From Hemileia vastatrix (Eukaryota; Basidiomycota; Pucciniomycetes; Pucciniales; Zaghouaniaceae): 64,000 nucleotides of DNA. This document shows, in pieces, positions 31,559-42,817 of the stretch. The translations under genes were made by a program, and so were the position numbers. The stretch is taken from positions 25,641,683 to 25,705,682 of the forward strand of contig JASXTE010000002.1 of the NCBI GenBank assembly GCA_030280995.1. The letters run 5' to 3'. Numbering within the stretch: position 1 is the first letter of the stretch; each line of letters begins with the position of its first letter. The notes under the pieces are model-generated. The model worked only from the letters and a program-made list of their open reading frames with translations. It made no database searches and was not told the DNA's origin.

Positions 31559-32358
31559 CTATTCAGTATCAGGATGAAAGCTAATAGGATATCCTTTCCA
31601 GTCTTCAGGCATGACAAAGTGACGGGGATCAGCAGGGAATCCAAGAATAGTCGTTGAGCTGATTTTGTTCATTAGTTGACCTATCATTTCTATATGAGTA
31701 TAGCAAGCTTCAAGTTCAGCCTCAGAAAAAGCTGGTGCGTTATTGTAGGATAGGGACATAGCATCATATATAAGACGAAGTCTGGAAAACATTTGCATGG
31801 AATGGACAAAAGGTAAAGGAATGGGAACCCATCCCAAGGAGATGGATTCATTGAAACCTGAGAGGAAGTTAGTAAGCAAGAAGAGCATAAGTATTGTGAA
31901 GGATGCTTACTTGCTAATAAGTTTTGTGGGTGCGCTGACGGTGAAGTAACAGTAACCGCGTCAGGAGCAGCTGTAGGGGAGCCTGAGCGCATGGAAGCAC
32001 TGGAACTCGGAGGGGGAGAAAGTGTAGCGCTAGGCTGTATGGATATTTGGCACCTGGGAAAACTAGGAAGTGATGGCGACTCATAAGGAACATTATTATT
32101 ATTAGTGGAAATAGCGGGACTAGTGGTGGTAATTATGGGAGCGCTACTAATAGAGCTAGGTGGAAAGCGAATATAACCAGTAGGCTGAAGAGTATTCTGG
32201 TTAAGGGAGGTATTGCAAGTTTTGTGGTATCTAAAGCAATTATCACAGGCAGGTCTAAAAGAGGCATAACCCCGAGGTCTAGAAAATGTACAGTTAAAGT
32301 TACGGCGTTTGCAAAATGAGCAAGCTTGATCTCCGGGAACTGTGCGATATTGAGTCAT
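31559..32358 (-). CDS. EB antisense gene B1: double CX2CX6C (Zn2Cys6-like) protein, two exons
   Basis: The exons are 32358-31911 and 31857-31559. The 53-bp intron has GTAAGC, a CTTACTAAC branch site and CTCAG. The phase-1 splice is in frame and gives 248 residues. Cysteines at 13, 16, 23, 38, 41 and 48 form CX2CX6C, a 14-residue linker and CX2CX6C, with basic residues after each CX2C (K-R-R; R-Y-H-K). A long Ser/Pro/Thr-rich middle follows, and exon 2 adds a helical C-terminus. A TATA-like TATAAATA lies at 32397-32404. The reading frame is fully intact although EB gag and pol are broken. The solo LTR begins 11 bp past the stop. Nuclear DNA binding is inferred from the cysteine pattern only. 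Confidence 0.75.
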
Positions 32359-32396
32359 GATGTTAGAATAGAGGAAACTCAGGTTATTAGAAGGGC

Positions 32397-32404
32397 TATT
32401 TATA
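32397..32404 (-). promoter_or_regulatory. Gene B1 TATA box
   Basis: TATAAATA lies 39-46 bp upstream of the B1 ATG on the minus strand. Confidence 0.5.
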
Positions 32405-32842
32405 GGTTAACAATAGCATTATAAAGAAGTCATCAGTTGCGCCACTTCTGGCTTGAGCGCTGGATGGTTTCTAAGAAGCTAGCAAGAAGCGTTTCTCATA
32501 ATGAAGAACCCAAGGAAAGATGAATTGTTACAATCAAGGGAAAGGTATGTATTGCGAAGGTTTAAAGATTGAAAGAAAGCACATATGCAAATGATGCAGG
32601 AGAAGTAATTGCTGTAGCAACAATCTCAAGTTGTTATTTTTAGTTTCATCTTTCATAGGCACTTAGTAAAAGGGTGCGCTGCTTAGAAAAAGGATGATAT
32701 TTTGGGGGCAACTCATCTCGCGGTTGTAGAGTTTTCACAGGAAAGTTAAGTGAAAATAATAATAAAAATAAATAAATATATATTACATTTTTTTACAAAG
32801 CTATATACATTACAAGGAATAAATACAAAAGAAAATATTTTT

Positions 32843-33895
32843 TTAGTGGTATTCTTCTTCATCAAAGATTGGGACGCAGATAGCCCAATTGTTAACAGCT
32901 TCTTGCATGTTTTGTTGCAAGGCAGCTATTAGTTGTTTTCGCTTATTATACTCAGCGCGAGTATAAACCGGAACCTCCTCAAGGAATGTTTCAATGGCCC
33001 CAATCATGTTATTCATACGACGCATGGTCGCATCGTAAGGAGCGCAGGCGATTTGTTCTGCAAATTCCCAGTTTTGAGCCATGGCGGGCTCATCCTCATC
33101 TACTACCGAAAAGTTATCGGTTGGCCACTCGACCGGAGTGAGGGTATTGAAGACCGGCTGCATATCAGACCAGTCAGGAGTGGGCGAACGAGGAGTAGGT
33201 GTCGTATCCCAGGTGGGATCTTCTTCCAAGGTAGGAAGGAATAGTGGAGTGATAGGAGGCAGAGGCCTTTCAGCGTAAGGAGTATCTGGTGCATCCTACA
33301 TAGTAAAAAAAAAAAAAAAAAAAAAAAAAGGGGAAAAAGAGAATGTTAGTATTAGAAAGGGAAGAAGTAAGAAAAAGAAACTTACTGTACTTTCCTCCGA
33401 GAAAAGATATTTAGGGACAGAAGCGACGCTACTAGGAGTAGGCTCGCGGTAACCAACCTTGGTTCGTTTGTTACTAGGTGGGGTAACAGGAGCAGGCTCC
33501 GGGCACTTGATGGTCATTTGACTCATCATATTTGTCGTAGAAGCATTTGGGTCCAGGCGCGCTACGGTGGGAAGCCCATTGTAACTGCATTTCTTCTTGC
33601 GTTGCTTGCAGTAATCGCATGACTAGGAATAAATGAAAAATGAAAAGGTTAGAAACAAATGGGAAGGAGAATGAAGAGAGCTTACAGTGAAGAAAGTATT
33701 GCCACAGTGGGATTTTGAAAAATGTCATGGAGTTATGCCATTTTTGATGCAACAAGTGCATCTCGTCCCACCCATCAGTGTGGTTATGGGCGTTGTTGGG
33801 GAAGCAGTAGGGGGCTGAGTGCGCACGAACTGTCAAATAGCGTCCACGACGTTGGTGGTATTTTCAGCGTTAGTAGGGGTTCTTCTGGTATTCAT
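32843..33895 (-). pseudogene. EB antisense gene B2: second Cys-cluster gene, three exons, two in-frame TGA
   Basis: The exons are 33895-33686, 33622-33386 and 33295-32843. The introns (63 and 90 bp) have GTAAGC/GTAAGT donors and TAG acceptors, and all junctions are phase 0 and in frame, about 299 codons. Exon 2 opens with S-C-D-Y-C-K-Q-R-K-K-K-C, a classic Zn2Cys6-type half. Exon 1 has C-T-C-C, and a TGA at codon 57 lies where the third ligand would be. Another TGA is at codon 21. Exon 3 is acidic and helical. The gene is nearest the 3' LTR, as are genes A, C and D. The splice structure is well kept, so the two TGA codons look like recent nonsense changes. Confidence 0.65.
33304..33329 (+). 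repeat. Poly-A run inside B2 intron 2
   Basis: About 26 consecutive A on plus (T on the transcript strand) lie between the B2 exon 2 donor and exon 3 acceptor, forming a long polypyrimidine tract. Confidence 0.8.
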
Positions 33896-33977
33896 TGTGA
33901 AAAATAAAAATAATAAAGATAATAAGAAAAGTGAAAAGGATAGAAGGTGGAGGAAGAAAACTCTGTGAGACGCAGAA

Positions 33978-33985
33978 TATTTATG
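33978..33985 (-). promoter_or_regulatory. Gene B2 TATA-like box
   Basis: CATAAATA on minus lies about 83 bp upstream of the B2 ATG, between it and the polypurine tract. Confidence 0.4.
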
Positions 33986-34008
33986 GGCTCCTGGGGACAG
34001 TCGCGAGT

Positions 34009-34018
34009 AGAGGGAGGA
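34009..34018 (+). other. EB polypurine tract
   Basis: AGAGGGAGGA lies directly before the 3' LTR start TGTGG, as expected for plus-strand DNA priming. Confidence 0.8.
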
Positions 34019-35352
34019 TGTGGTACGCGCCTGGCAGGAAACGTGATTTTAGACCAATCATTGCACGTAGTCCAGGAAGAACAAAGGGGAGCTAGCGCAG
34101 TAGGAAATTTTAAAATATAATATGTATTTGCGTGTTTCAAGGAACAAAGGAAATGGAAGCGCAGAAAAAGATTGAGGGTCTGTGTGCTTGGATTTTGTAG
34201 CGAAATGTGCCGCACAATGGGGAATTGTGTCTTATTGATTTAGGACCATAAAGCGCTAAACAATATGGATTTGGGCTTTCCAAAAGGTATGTGTTACACA
34301 TTAAGAAGAAAGTCATGGATTAAGGACAACTCAAGTGCATGGTATGCTGCACCGTGGCCAGTTGGGAAACTTACCGAGACAAGTAATAAAGAAGGCTAAC
34401 TAGTAAAGCAAGCTGTCAGAACTATGAACCTAGTATTAAAGCAAAGAGAGTGGGGAATCAATCGTAAAACTACCCGAGAGTTAAGGAAACTAGAAGCAGT
34501 GTGAGAATAAGTCAAACCTGGAACTAGCGCTGAAACAAAACAAGGTATAGTTAAAAGCGCATATGTGGAGAATAAGTGAAACAAGTTAATACTAGTGTTA
34601 GTTATGATAGGGTCTGATTTAGGCGCTGTAGTTGTTGCAAGAAGTGTAACTAGAATACTAATAAATTAGTTATTGTTTTACTAATGTGGCGCTAGAGTCA
34701 GTGCTGGAGATCCATTAGGGAACTGTGTCTTGAGGGCCGGAAGAATATAAAAGGAGGACTATTAGATAGGGACAAGGAGAGAACTGGTCAATCTATCTAT
34801 TTAGTTAATAAAATAAGAAAAATCATATTAGTTGTCATTTTTAAAAAGCAGATCATAAAGAAAATCAATATAGAGATATATGTGTAGCTATAGTCATAGT
34901 ACCCAGTATAAGATATTAGATCATTTGTGATTAATTGTTGAGAGAATATTAAAAGGTATTTTCTGAGTCTTTAGAGTTTGTGCGTCTGTGTGTGTATTTC
35001 CTATAGTATAGTGAAAGAGCGCAACACAGAGAGAATATATAGATTCAGTGGGATTAACTATTATTAGAGATATTTTATTACATTAATAAGGCAAATTCAA
35101 AGAGAGCGCTTCAAGAGGGAGTAGCTGTGGATAATAGCGCTTGTTAAGAATAGAAATATCCGGATAGTAGTGCTTGTTTCCTTATCTTTAACTCATCTCA
35201 ACTTATAAACTTTCTAATCAAATATTAGTGTTACACATTATTACACTGTCTTTAAAAAATAAGAGTGGCAGGCACTTCTTTTTATAAATTAAAAAGGAGA
35301 ACCAACCCATCTCGCATTGTGTCTACTGCTTAGAACTTTAGAACTGTCTACA
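34019..35352 (+). repeat. EB 3' LTR
   Basis: Matches 22870-24203 at the same length (1334 bp). It is followed by CCGT, the target duplication, and then by the EC protease coding sequence. Confidence 0.92.
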
Positions 35353-36007
35353 CCGTTCCTGAGGCTCCACCAACATATAACCTCACAAACTCAGATGTTC
35401 CAACAAATTCAGTGACATAGCCACCAATACCTCTCAAATTACTACTGATACCTGTTTTTATGGGGAGTCCCAGATGAGTAGGCTCAAAAAAAGAAATCAG
35501 GTTAATCTGAGAGCCTGAATCCACTAATGCCCTAGCCTCCCTGCCATTCAGAGTGACATTGAAATATGCCAGAGGTGCAGAAAAATGAGTTCCCAACCCC
35601 TCTCAAAAATTTTCAGAAGAATTACAAATGTATTATACCTCCCCAGAAGAAGCCCTTCTCCTAGTCAAAAACTTTTTTGGCCTATCAGCCAACCCAGGAC
35701 TGATAGCATACAACTCCCCACAATTTAGTGAAACCTGAGCATGATTAATCCTTTCCAGGACAGAGTCCATAACATTAACTTGGCCAGAAACCACTGGCCT
35801 CTCAAAGCAATCTCTTTGCTTCACTACCTTCGTCCTAGAAGATTCTTGAGAACCTGAACCACCAACAGCTTCACCATCAACAGGAATCAAACCAGATCCC
35901 TCACCAGAACCTCTAACTCCAACAGGTTTTGGAAATGAAGCCAAAGGGACATCCTCCTCAGAGTCAGAATCAACATCCATAGGCATTGGCTCTCCATTCA
36001 TTTCCAT
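35353..36007 (-). pseudogene. EC gag-protease junction and protease N-terminal half
   Basis: The frame holds an acidic linker (36007-35633), a stop, then protease with V-D-S-G-S-Q-I-N (near 35504-35525) and G-I-G-G. It breaks at the EB insertion, where the sequence continues on the other side at 22869. It is in a different frame from gag. Confidence 0.75.
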
Positions 36008-36062
36008 GCTCCAAAACTAGGGGTCCCATATCTGCCTTACCCTTCTGCATTTTATACAGCTC

Positions 36063-37448
36063 CTATTTGCTGTACTTATTCATAGCTGCACTCAGAATAG
36101 GATCCACATTTGAAGCCTTAGGCTTTGGTTGGTCCTTAGAAATACTCTTAGGCCTTCCCACCTTTCCTGCTTCCACATCATTCACACCAGCCAAGCATTC
36201 CTTACTTGACTTTCCACCACAAGAATGAATCTCAAAACCACCAAAGGAAGTTGTAAATGAGACTCTATTAGCCTCCTTTCCTTTGCCCTTGCCATCATCT
36301 CCACCTTTACCAGAAGAAGAAGCCTCATTAGGCAACTCCTAAAATCTTGGCCTCCTTGAGTTGACATTATGTCTCCTCCTCGTCAAGTTTACTGGAGCCT
36401 GACAATCATTAGGCTTCAAAAAAGAACCATCTGGGAAATTGAAAACTTTCCAATAAAATTCCACCTTCCATTCTGACACATCCCTATTCAGTGCCCAAAA
36501 ATCATTGGTCTTGTGGCTCTTCCTGCTGCAATAAGAACAGACAAAAGGATCACTCCTGCAAGCCCTCCTATCAAAATCTCTTGGCTGAGAAGGAGCCTTA
36601 TTGGCCTTCTGAGCCTCCTGAACAAAAATATGCAGATGTTTGGTTAAATAAGCCAACTGCCCCACCACAGGGTCTACCTCCTTAGGCTTCTTAGGAGCCT
36701 TCCCCTTGTTCACCACTTCCTTCTTTCTGGACTCCTCCACATCCTCAGCCAATGCTTCACTGACCTTGCTAAAATATTTAGTGCTAGCTTATTGGCAAGA
36801 ATCCACTTCCAACAGTTTCAGATGCTCCTCTACAAACTCCTTCACCACAGAAAGAGCAGGGAATTTCTGATTGCTATTAGGAAGAGCCTTCATCTTGTCC
36901 TTCCTAGCCAACTCCCTCAAAACATCAATCCTGACATTCCTGGCCAGAGAAGACCAGAAACTATCCCTTGCAGAGTCAGTACTCTCCAACTCTTGCATGT
37001 CCACCAAATATTCCACCACTGGCTCCAACTGAGCAGGAAACTTCTTATTAGTGTGGAGATTATCCAGACCTCCATAAGATTACCATTCACTAGCAATCAT
37101 ATTGAGATCCACAATTGATTACCTGGAAAGCCACCTGTCTGTCATCTTCAAACACAACTTTTTCAAATATTTTCTCCTATCACCCTCCATAGCAAAAATT
37201 TCCTTCACCAATTCCCTGTCACTAATGTAAAAGATGACTTGCTTCACCATGTCCAAGTGAGAAGCCCTATCTACATTCCCAGAAGCCTCAAATATCTCCA
37301 GAAACCACTTCACATCCTCCCCCATAAACATAGGCTCCTTCCAGGACTTTATCCTGAAAGAAGGCCTAAAATAAACAGGAGGAGTACCATCCTCAGCTGC
37401 AACAACAGTGCCACTACCACCACTAGAGAAAGAGGGTCCAGAAGCCAT
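36063..37448 (-). pseudogene. EC gag
   Basis: The likely start is the ATG at 37448 (M-A-S-G-P). The frame has stops near 37119, 37082, 36789, 36339 and 36063, all TAA or TAG explainable by C-to-T change in Gln codons. The capsid part has W-F-L-E-I-F-E-A. A zinc knuckle begins C-S-Y-C and H but has Phe where the last Cys belongs. A Lys/Gly-rich C-terminus follows. Confidence 0.75.
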
Positions 37449-37533
37449 GGTCAAATAGATTCCAGAAAACCAATTTCCACCCACAGAAGAGTTCCAAAAG
37501 TAACAGAAAATCCAAAAAGCTAGCAAATCCTCA

Positions 37534-37550
37534 CCCTACGTTGGGTGCCA
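37534..37550 (-). other. EC primer binding site
   Basis: TGGCACCCAACGTAGGG on minus lies four bases inside the right LTR. Confidence 0.7.
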
Positions 37551-37554
37551 GAAA

Positions 37555-38483
37555 TTTAGACAATCCTATAGTACTAGCTATAGGCCTTGATCAAGGGAGT
37601 TGGAGTAAAACTGGAGAGAAAACCCCTGTCCCTTTGAGAAATACCAGGTGAGATTTATTTGCTACTGAAATTTAGAGACTGTTACTATACCCCTTCCAAC
37701 ACACTTCTTGACTGCTTAAAAAGTCAAGACAGTAGCCAATAGCAGACCACTGAGAACCGAAGAACCAGAAACCAGAAATACAGAAATATCCACACCAGAA
37801 AAACAAAACACTGTGCACTTTTTGCAAAGAAAAAAGCAGTAATACTTGAAGCAGGTTGCAAAGCTACACCAGAGAAACCATTTTCCAAAGTTGAGTTAAA
37901 TGAAGAACTAACCTTGCAACAAACACAGCCAATTGTTGTCAAAAAACAGTGAAAACTGAGTAAGAAACACTGATATCACCTCCAGATGGTTGTAAGATAA
38001 TTAAAGTTGCCTCAAACTGTCTTATTTAGTATGTACACTCAAACCACCATCTGAAAAAAATCCTTGCAGAGCAACAAATTTGGTGCTTTTCGCAACCAAA
38101 TTGAGTAAAAACCCTCTAGAAGTGCTCCCCAGCCTTCTACAATGAAGGCAGGTGGGCCGCTCAATGGGGGTGGCCTGCCTAGAAGCAGCCAGACCTCCCT
38201 GAAGCCAGAAAACCACCAAAAACCCCCAATAAAGCCCAAAATACTTAAAAAAATCCACCACTACTACTAAAACCCTTAAAGCACAAAATTAAGATATGAC
38301 AAAATTGAGGCATAAAACATAAAGCCAAATTAGCTCTACTTAATGTTACTAAGCACTTAACCCTAAGACTTAAGGTTAGCCCATAAAACACGAAAACAAA
38401 ATTAAACAGCTATTTTTTAGAAATGAAAAATGAGCAAATGACCCCTTAAAGCTTAGAATATGAAAATTTCATCAAGACATACA
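37555..38483 (-). repeat. EC 5' LTR (right copy), truncated
   Basis: Matches 12598 to about 13508 (shared CCTATAGTACTAGCTATAGG start). The terminal ~180 bp present in the left copy are absent at 38484, so this end was lost or replaced. Confidence 0.75.
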
Positions 38484-39060
38484 CCACGGAAAATCTAGGG
38501 GTGAATCACTAGCAATCCTCTCTCTTGAAATTTAGAGTGTCCCTTAAATATGCCAGGTTTATCAATACTTTATAAACATAAGTAAATTAGAGTTAGATTT
38601 ACATTTATTCTCGGATTGATTATAGACAGAATATCAACTGATTCGAAATTATGCACAAGTTGATCCTCCAGAACTTGATTTTGGTCCTCTGATGAGCACA
38701 AATTGAGCACAAACTGATCTAACCTAAGCTTATGCATATATAATAATTCAGGATACTTGCTCTATTAAATTTGATAATTAAATAAAATATTGATGAATTT
38801 ATATAAAAGAAATTATTATGTAAGATATTAAATTATAAATTTAGGCATCATAGGAGGGCACTTAATAGAATTTAATTATACTATGTGACACATTAATACT
38901 GTATCACGCAGTTTGAAACATTTAAAACAAAATGAGTCATGATGGGCAATGAAATTGCTTGGACAGACACTTTCAAAATTAATAATGACCATAATACACA
39001 AGTATGAAACCTAGGCATCTATCCAATAAAAGATTTTCCTTCTGATAAATGGATTTTTCT
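38484..39060. other. Unassigned AT-rich stretch
   Basis: No gene or clear repeat is seen between the truncated EC LTR and the palindrome array. It includes GATGAGCACAAATTGAGCACAAAC-type short direct repeats near 38690. Confidence 0.4.
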
Positions 39061-39074
39061 CAGTTACTCCCTGC

Positions 39075-40655
39075 TAAAAAGTGTCCTTCTGAGCTTTGTC
39101 TGACCTTCAGGGGGGTAATTTGGCCACATCACACTACTTCTATTTCCATGATTGACCAAAACATCATCCTCATTCCCATCTAAAGAGTTGATCTCATCTG
39201 ACTGTGGCTGATCAAAGGGGTCCACCACAAGTTTAGCCAAAATTTTGGTGAACAATTTTTTGATGGATAGTGACTAACTTGTGCTTTCCAAAATTGTCCA
39301 CCTCAAGTTAGGCTAAACTTCAGGAGGATAAATTTATTATTAATACCAAATTAACTGAAGAATACTTTTGCCCTAGCTACTCTGCATCATAAAAGTGTCC
39401 AACTGAGGTTTATCCATAATTCAGGTAGACACTTTTGGAAAGGCACAGTCTGATGGGTTTAATATCTATAGATGGCAAGAAGTATCAGTTTTTTATCAAA
39501 ATGGAACTAGAATTAATTTAATATGGCCAAAGTGTCCACCTGAAGTTTGGCCAAAATACAGGTGGAAATTTTTATGAGGATTACTTGATGAAATGAAGAA
39601 GACTTGAAATTACTTTCCATCATAAAATTTTCAAACTTAAGTTTATCAAAAATTGTGGTGACACTTTTGCCAGATCCATTCATATGGGATCAACTCTCTG
39701 TATGGAAATGAGAATCAATTTTTAGTCAATCATTGCATTAGAAGTAATTTTATATGGAAAAATGTTCCACCTGATTTTTGGCCAAAAATAAGTTGGAAAT
39801 GTTTATGAGGAATACTAGATTAACTAAAGAAGACTTGCACCCTACTACTTTCCATCATAAAAGTGTCCACCAGAAGAATTCTCAAACTTGTGGTTGACAC
39901 CTTTGGCCTGGTCCAGCCATATGGGATCAATTCTGCATATGGAAATGAGGATTTAATTTGGTCAATCATGGTACTAGAAGTAGTTCAATATAGATAAAGT
40001 GTCCAACTAAATATTGGAAAAAAATCAGTTGAAAACTTCATTTAGTTTTTCAAAAAATCAAATTAAGTAAAAAATTTTTCCTGATGATGCCCATTTTATC
40101 CAACACCTCTTCTGAGCCTTGAAAATAGGCATTTAGCTTGAATTTTGAATTTCATATAAAATCCCTATTATTCAACCTATTTCTTTTTATCCCTTTTTTT
40201 TCTTTTAGATATCAATTAATTTTATGTAAAACAAATCATTTTCATAATTTTTTACCTGGATTTAATAAAATTATTAAAGGTTTAACATCACCCTGTAAGC
40301 ATTTGGCACATGTTTTTTTGCTATACTAATAAAAATAATAATATACTGGTAACAAAAAATTGATCAAATGATAAAATATTAATAAAACAGAAAGATCAAA
40401 TACCAGTGGATATTTTTTAAAAAAATACCAGTTGCACTGAAGAAGAGCTGCACCCTACATACTCACCATCAAAAAAGTGTCCAGCACAAGTTCGGCCGAA
40501 CTTGTGCTGGACACTTTTGGTCAGTTGCAGTCATATAAGATCAATTCTCGCTATGGTGATGAAAAAATATTTTTGTATAAAAAACTTCACTAGAAGTTGT
40601 TTTACATAGCCAAATTTTCTACCTAGATTTCATCCAAACCACAGGTGCACAATTT
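39075..40655. repeat. Array of ~46-bp palindromes in a ~225-235 bp tandem repeat
   Basis: Ten palindromic units lie at about 39075, 39289, 39391, 39528, 39624, 39758, 39859, 39995, 40474 and 40607. Two palindrome types alternate within a larger unit of about 225-235 bp. The copy at 40474-40519 is a perfect 46-bp palindrome centred on CGGCCG (arms AAAAGTGTCCAGCACAAGTT). Other units are imperfect. Between units an ATATGGGATCAATTCT segment recurs. No ORF is present. Confidence 0.85.
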
Positions 40656-40726
40656 TTTATCTTTGAAAAAAAGTCAATTTAGTACAATTTATCCCTGATG
40701 GCTCTCATTTGCTTCAAAACCTCTAC

Positions 40727-42226
40727 TGTCAGCCTGTATATCCCCAGGACTGAGTAAAAAGTGCTTATAAGTTATGTTAAACACATGAACTATACATGGG
40801 AACAAGAAATGAGAGTACACAAACAGTATACATAAGTAAAATTATGATAATACACATAGAATGCCATTATAACACCTTATATACACGCATATATCCACCT
40901 TTTATAAGTCTTATATACTTAATATTCAGTTGGAATATGTTAGGGTAATCTTAAGAACCTTAAGTATAAGGCTACATAATTTTTAAGTACACTTAAAGCT
41001 GTTATATTCATTGTTTTACACAAAAAACAAGAAATGCGCTTTATTTCACTTAAAAGTTGACTATATGCGCTATAAAATTGAGAATATCAAAATTGCCCTT
41101 TGACAGATCAATTGGGCTCATTTAGAACTATTGATTTGGCTATTTAAACGTATAAAAATAACACTTTTCAAATTTGGTGTTTTTTATGCCAGAAATGGCT
41201 TCTGTGTACTGGCTACATACTGCCTGCTTTTTTCCCGTGTGAATAGCTTCATTTTTAGCAAAGTTAGCTTTTTCACACTATAATTACCCCACATTCTACG
41301 CCCACTGTGGGGAAACACACTAAAATAGGCAACAGGCGCTTATTTAGTGTCCTTGCTTAATTAATAACGCATTGACCTTGTTTATATGCACTAATTTCAT
41401 TAATAACCTTACTCTTGGCACTTTATTTCATCACCACGCTTAAATTCGCCTAATTTTAGTCAAGGATTTACCCGTGCAAGCGCCTGCCAAGGACTGCATG
41501 TAGTTACCCCACATCTCACGCTGTTTTTTAAGTTTTTGGGTGATTTCTCAGTCAATATTGGTTATTTTTGAATGGGAATTTCATGTAGTATAATGTCAGG
41601 ATTAGCCCCTCCATTTCTACTGTAGACTCCCCTTACTATTAAGCTATAATTAACCTTAAAAAGTCTCCTTTCACCTTGTTATAATATTGTTTTCAACGCA
41701 TATACTCTCTTTTTGTCTTTTCTTTAATTTTGATGGATCTCCCTTATTATTAATAGGATTTTAGTGGTTTTTGTTTGTTTAATTATGTTATTGGACACTA
41801 GGGGCGTTGATGGAGAGGTCTATTAGTTGTTTGAAGGCGTCATTAACATTTTATTGAGTGGTACATCAAGGTGGTTATTGGGGAAACTTAGTGTGTATAA
41901 AAGGAGGGGGTTTTGGTCTTGTTTTCTGCATTCTTTATCAATTACAATTTACACCATATAACCAAATCAATTACAATACACTTCAATTAGTACTTTATAA
42001 GACTTTTGAGTAGTATCTGAATTATTATAATCTATTTTTCTACCAACTAAAAGATTGTAAGCCACATATAAAAATAGTAAGAATTATATTACTGAGACCT
42101 TTATTCTGAATTATATTTTATTATTTGTTGGATTTACACTACAGTATTCATATAGGACCATTTAAATCTTCTAGAAAAAGACTTTTCAAGCTATTTCACG
42201 TCCTTTTACTTGATCTTAGCCTGAAA
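40727..42226 (+). repeat. E2 5' LTR
   Basis: Starts TGTCAGCCTG. The right end is set by analogy with E3 (CTGACA then ATTGGGGG; here CTGAAA then ATTGGGGG), giving 1500 bp. A TATAAAAGG box lies at 41897-41905. The 3' copy is cut by E4. Confidence 0.8.
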
Positions 42227-42228
42227 AT

Positions 42229-42244
42229 TGGGGGCCTTTCCTCA
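42229..42244 (+). other. E2 primer binding site
   Basis: TGGGGGCCTTTCCTC begins two bases after the LTR. E3 has TGGGGGTCTTTCCTT at 49318. The match between the two supports the LTR ends. Confidence 0.6.
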
Positions 42245-42817
42245 AGAATTCTGTTATAATCCAGTAAGTGAAATTTTCAATAGAAGGTGCACGTAAATAA
42301 TATCCCTATAGAAATATTTGGATAATTACAACAGGTTGGGGTCACTTATATAGTGATTTCAGAAAAAGAAGCCCTGTTATATAATAAAAATTGTGATATT
42401 GAATCAACAATTTTACCACTAATTTAACATAAAATTGTTATTAGTGGGAGTCTGTCAATAGACCAATTAAATTTGTGATCTTTGCAGATAATAAACCAAA
42501 TAAACTGATTAATTGTTTTCTTTTAACAGGACTCTTAATTTTTTCTTTTTATTGGTTTGTAATACTCATTAAATATTTAGAGAGAATCTTACTAACAGTT
42601 GTTTTATTTTAAATATAAAAACACGGCTACATATTGTAGACCAGTTAAATTAAGTGACCACATAAAAAGCATATTTGACTTTTGGCACTTAAAGATTCAC
42701 TTCATACCAATAAGTAAGCAATAAAATTGTCTTCAGTGGTATTGATAAATACTGATAAAACTCTTTTTTGAAAATTTTTTTATCTAAATTCTCAAATTCT
42801 TTAAATTCCCTGTGAAA
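42245..42817 (+). other. E2 leader with hairpins
   Basis: No repeat array like that of E1 is seen, but local hairpins occur, such as CCACTAAT facing ATTAGTGG (about 42417-42452) and GTCACT/AGTGAT near 42337-42352. The gag ATG follows at 42818. Confidence 0.45.

Larger units (their letters stand above)
22870..35352 (+). mobile_element. EB: Ty3/gypsy element with two antisense genes, inserted in EC
   Basis: Two 1334-bp LTRs (22870-24203 and 34019-35352) flank gag-pro, RT-RNase H and integrase on plus, then two intron-containing genes on minus, then a polypurine tract. Both LTRs begin TGTGGTACGC and end GTCTACA. The target duplication is CCGT (ACCGT if the shared terminal A is counted). Residual CpGs are mostly preceded by G. 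The capsid part of gag is missing and pol has several stops, so the element is defective. A solo LTR of the EA family sits at 30439-31547. Confidence 0.9.
12598..38483 (-). mobile_element. EC: decayed Ty3/gypsy element, split by EB
   Basis: The minus strand reads right LTR (5', 37555-38483), primer binding site, gag (37448-36063), protease (36007-35353, continued at 22869-22759 after EB), a repeat-bearing linker, RT-RNase H, integrase, structured noncoding DNA, antisense gene C, polypurine tract and left LTR (3', 12598-13683). The protease frame joins across EB with one copy of the EB target duplication removed. Many stops and some frameshifts show the element is dead. The right LTR lacks its last ~180 bp. 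Confidence 0.82.

Noticed and set aside
38484..38488. Target duplication for EC
   Set aside because: The right LTR is truncated, so GGCAC on the left and CCACG on the right cannot be compared meaningfully.
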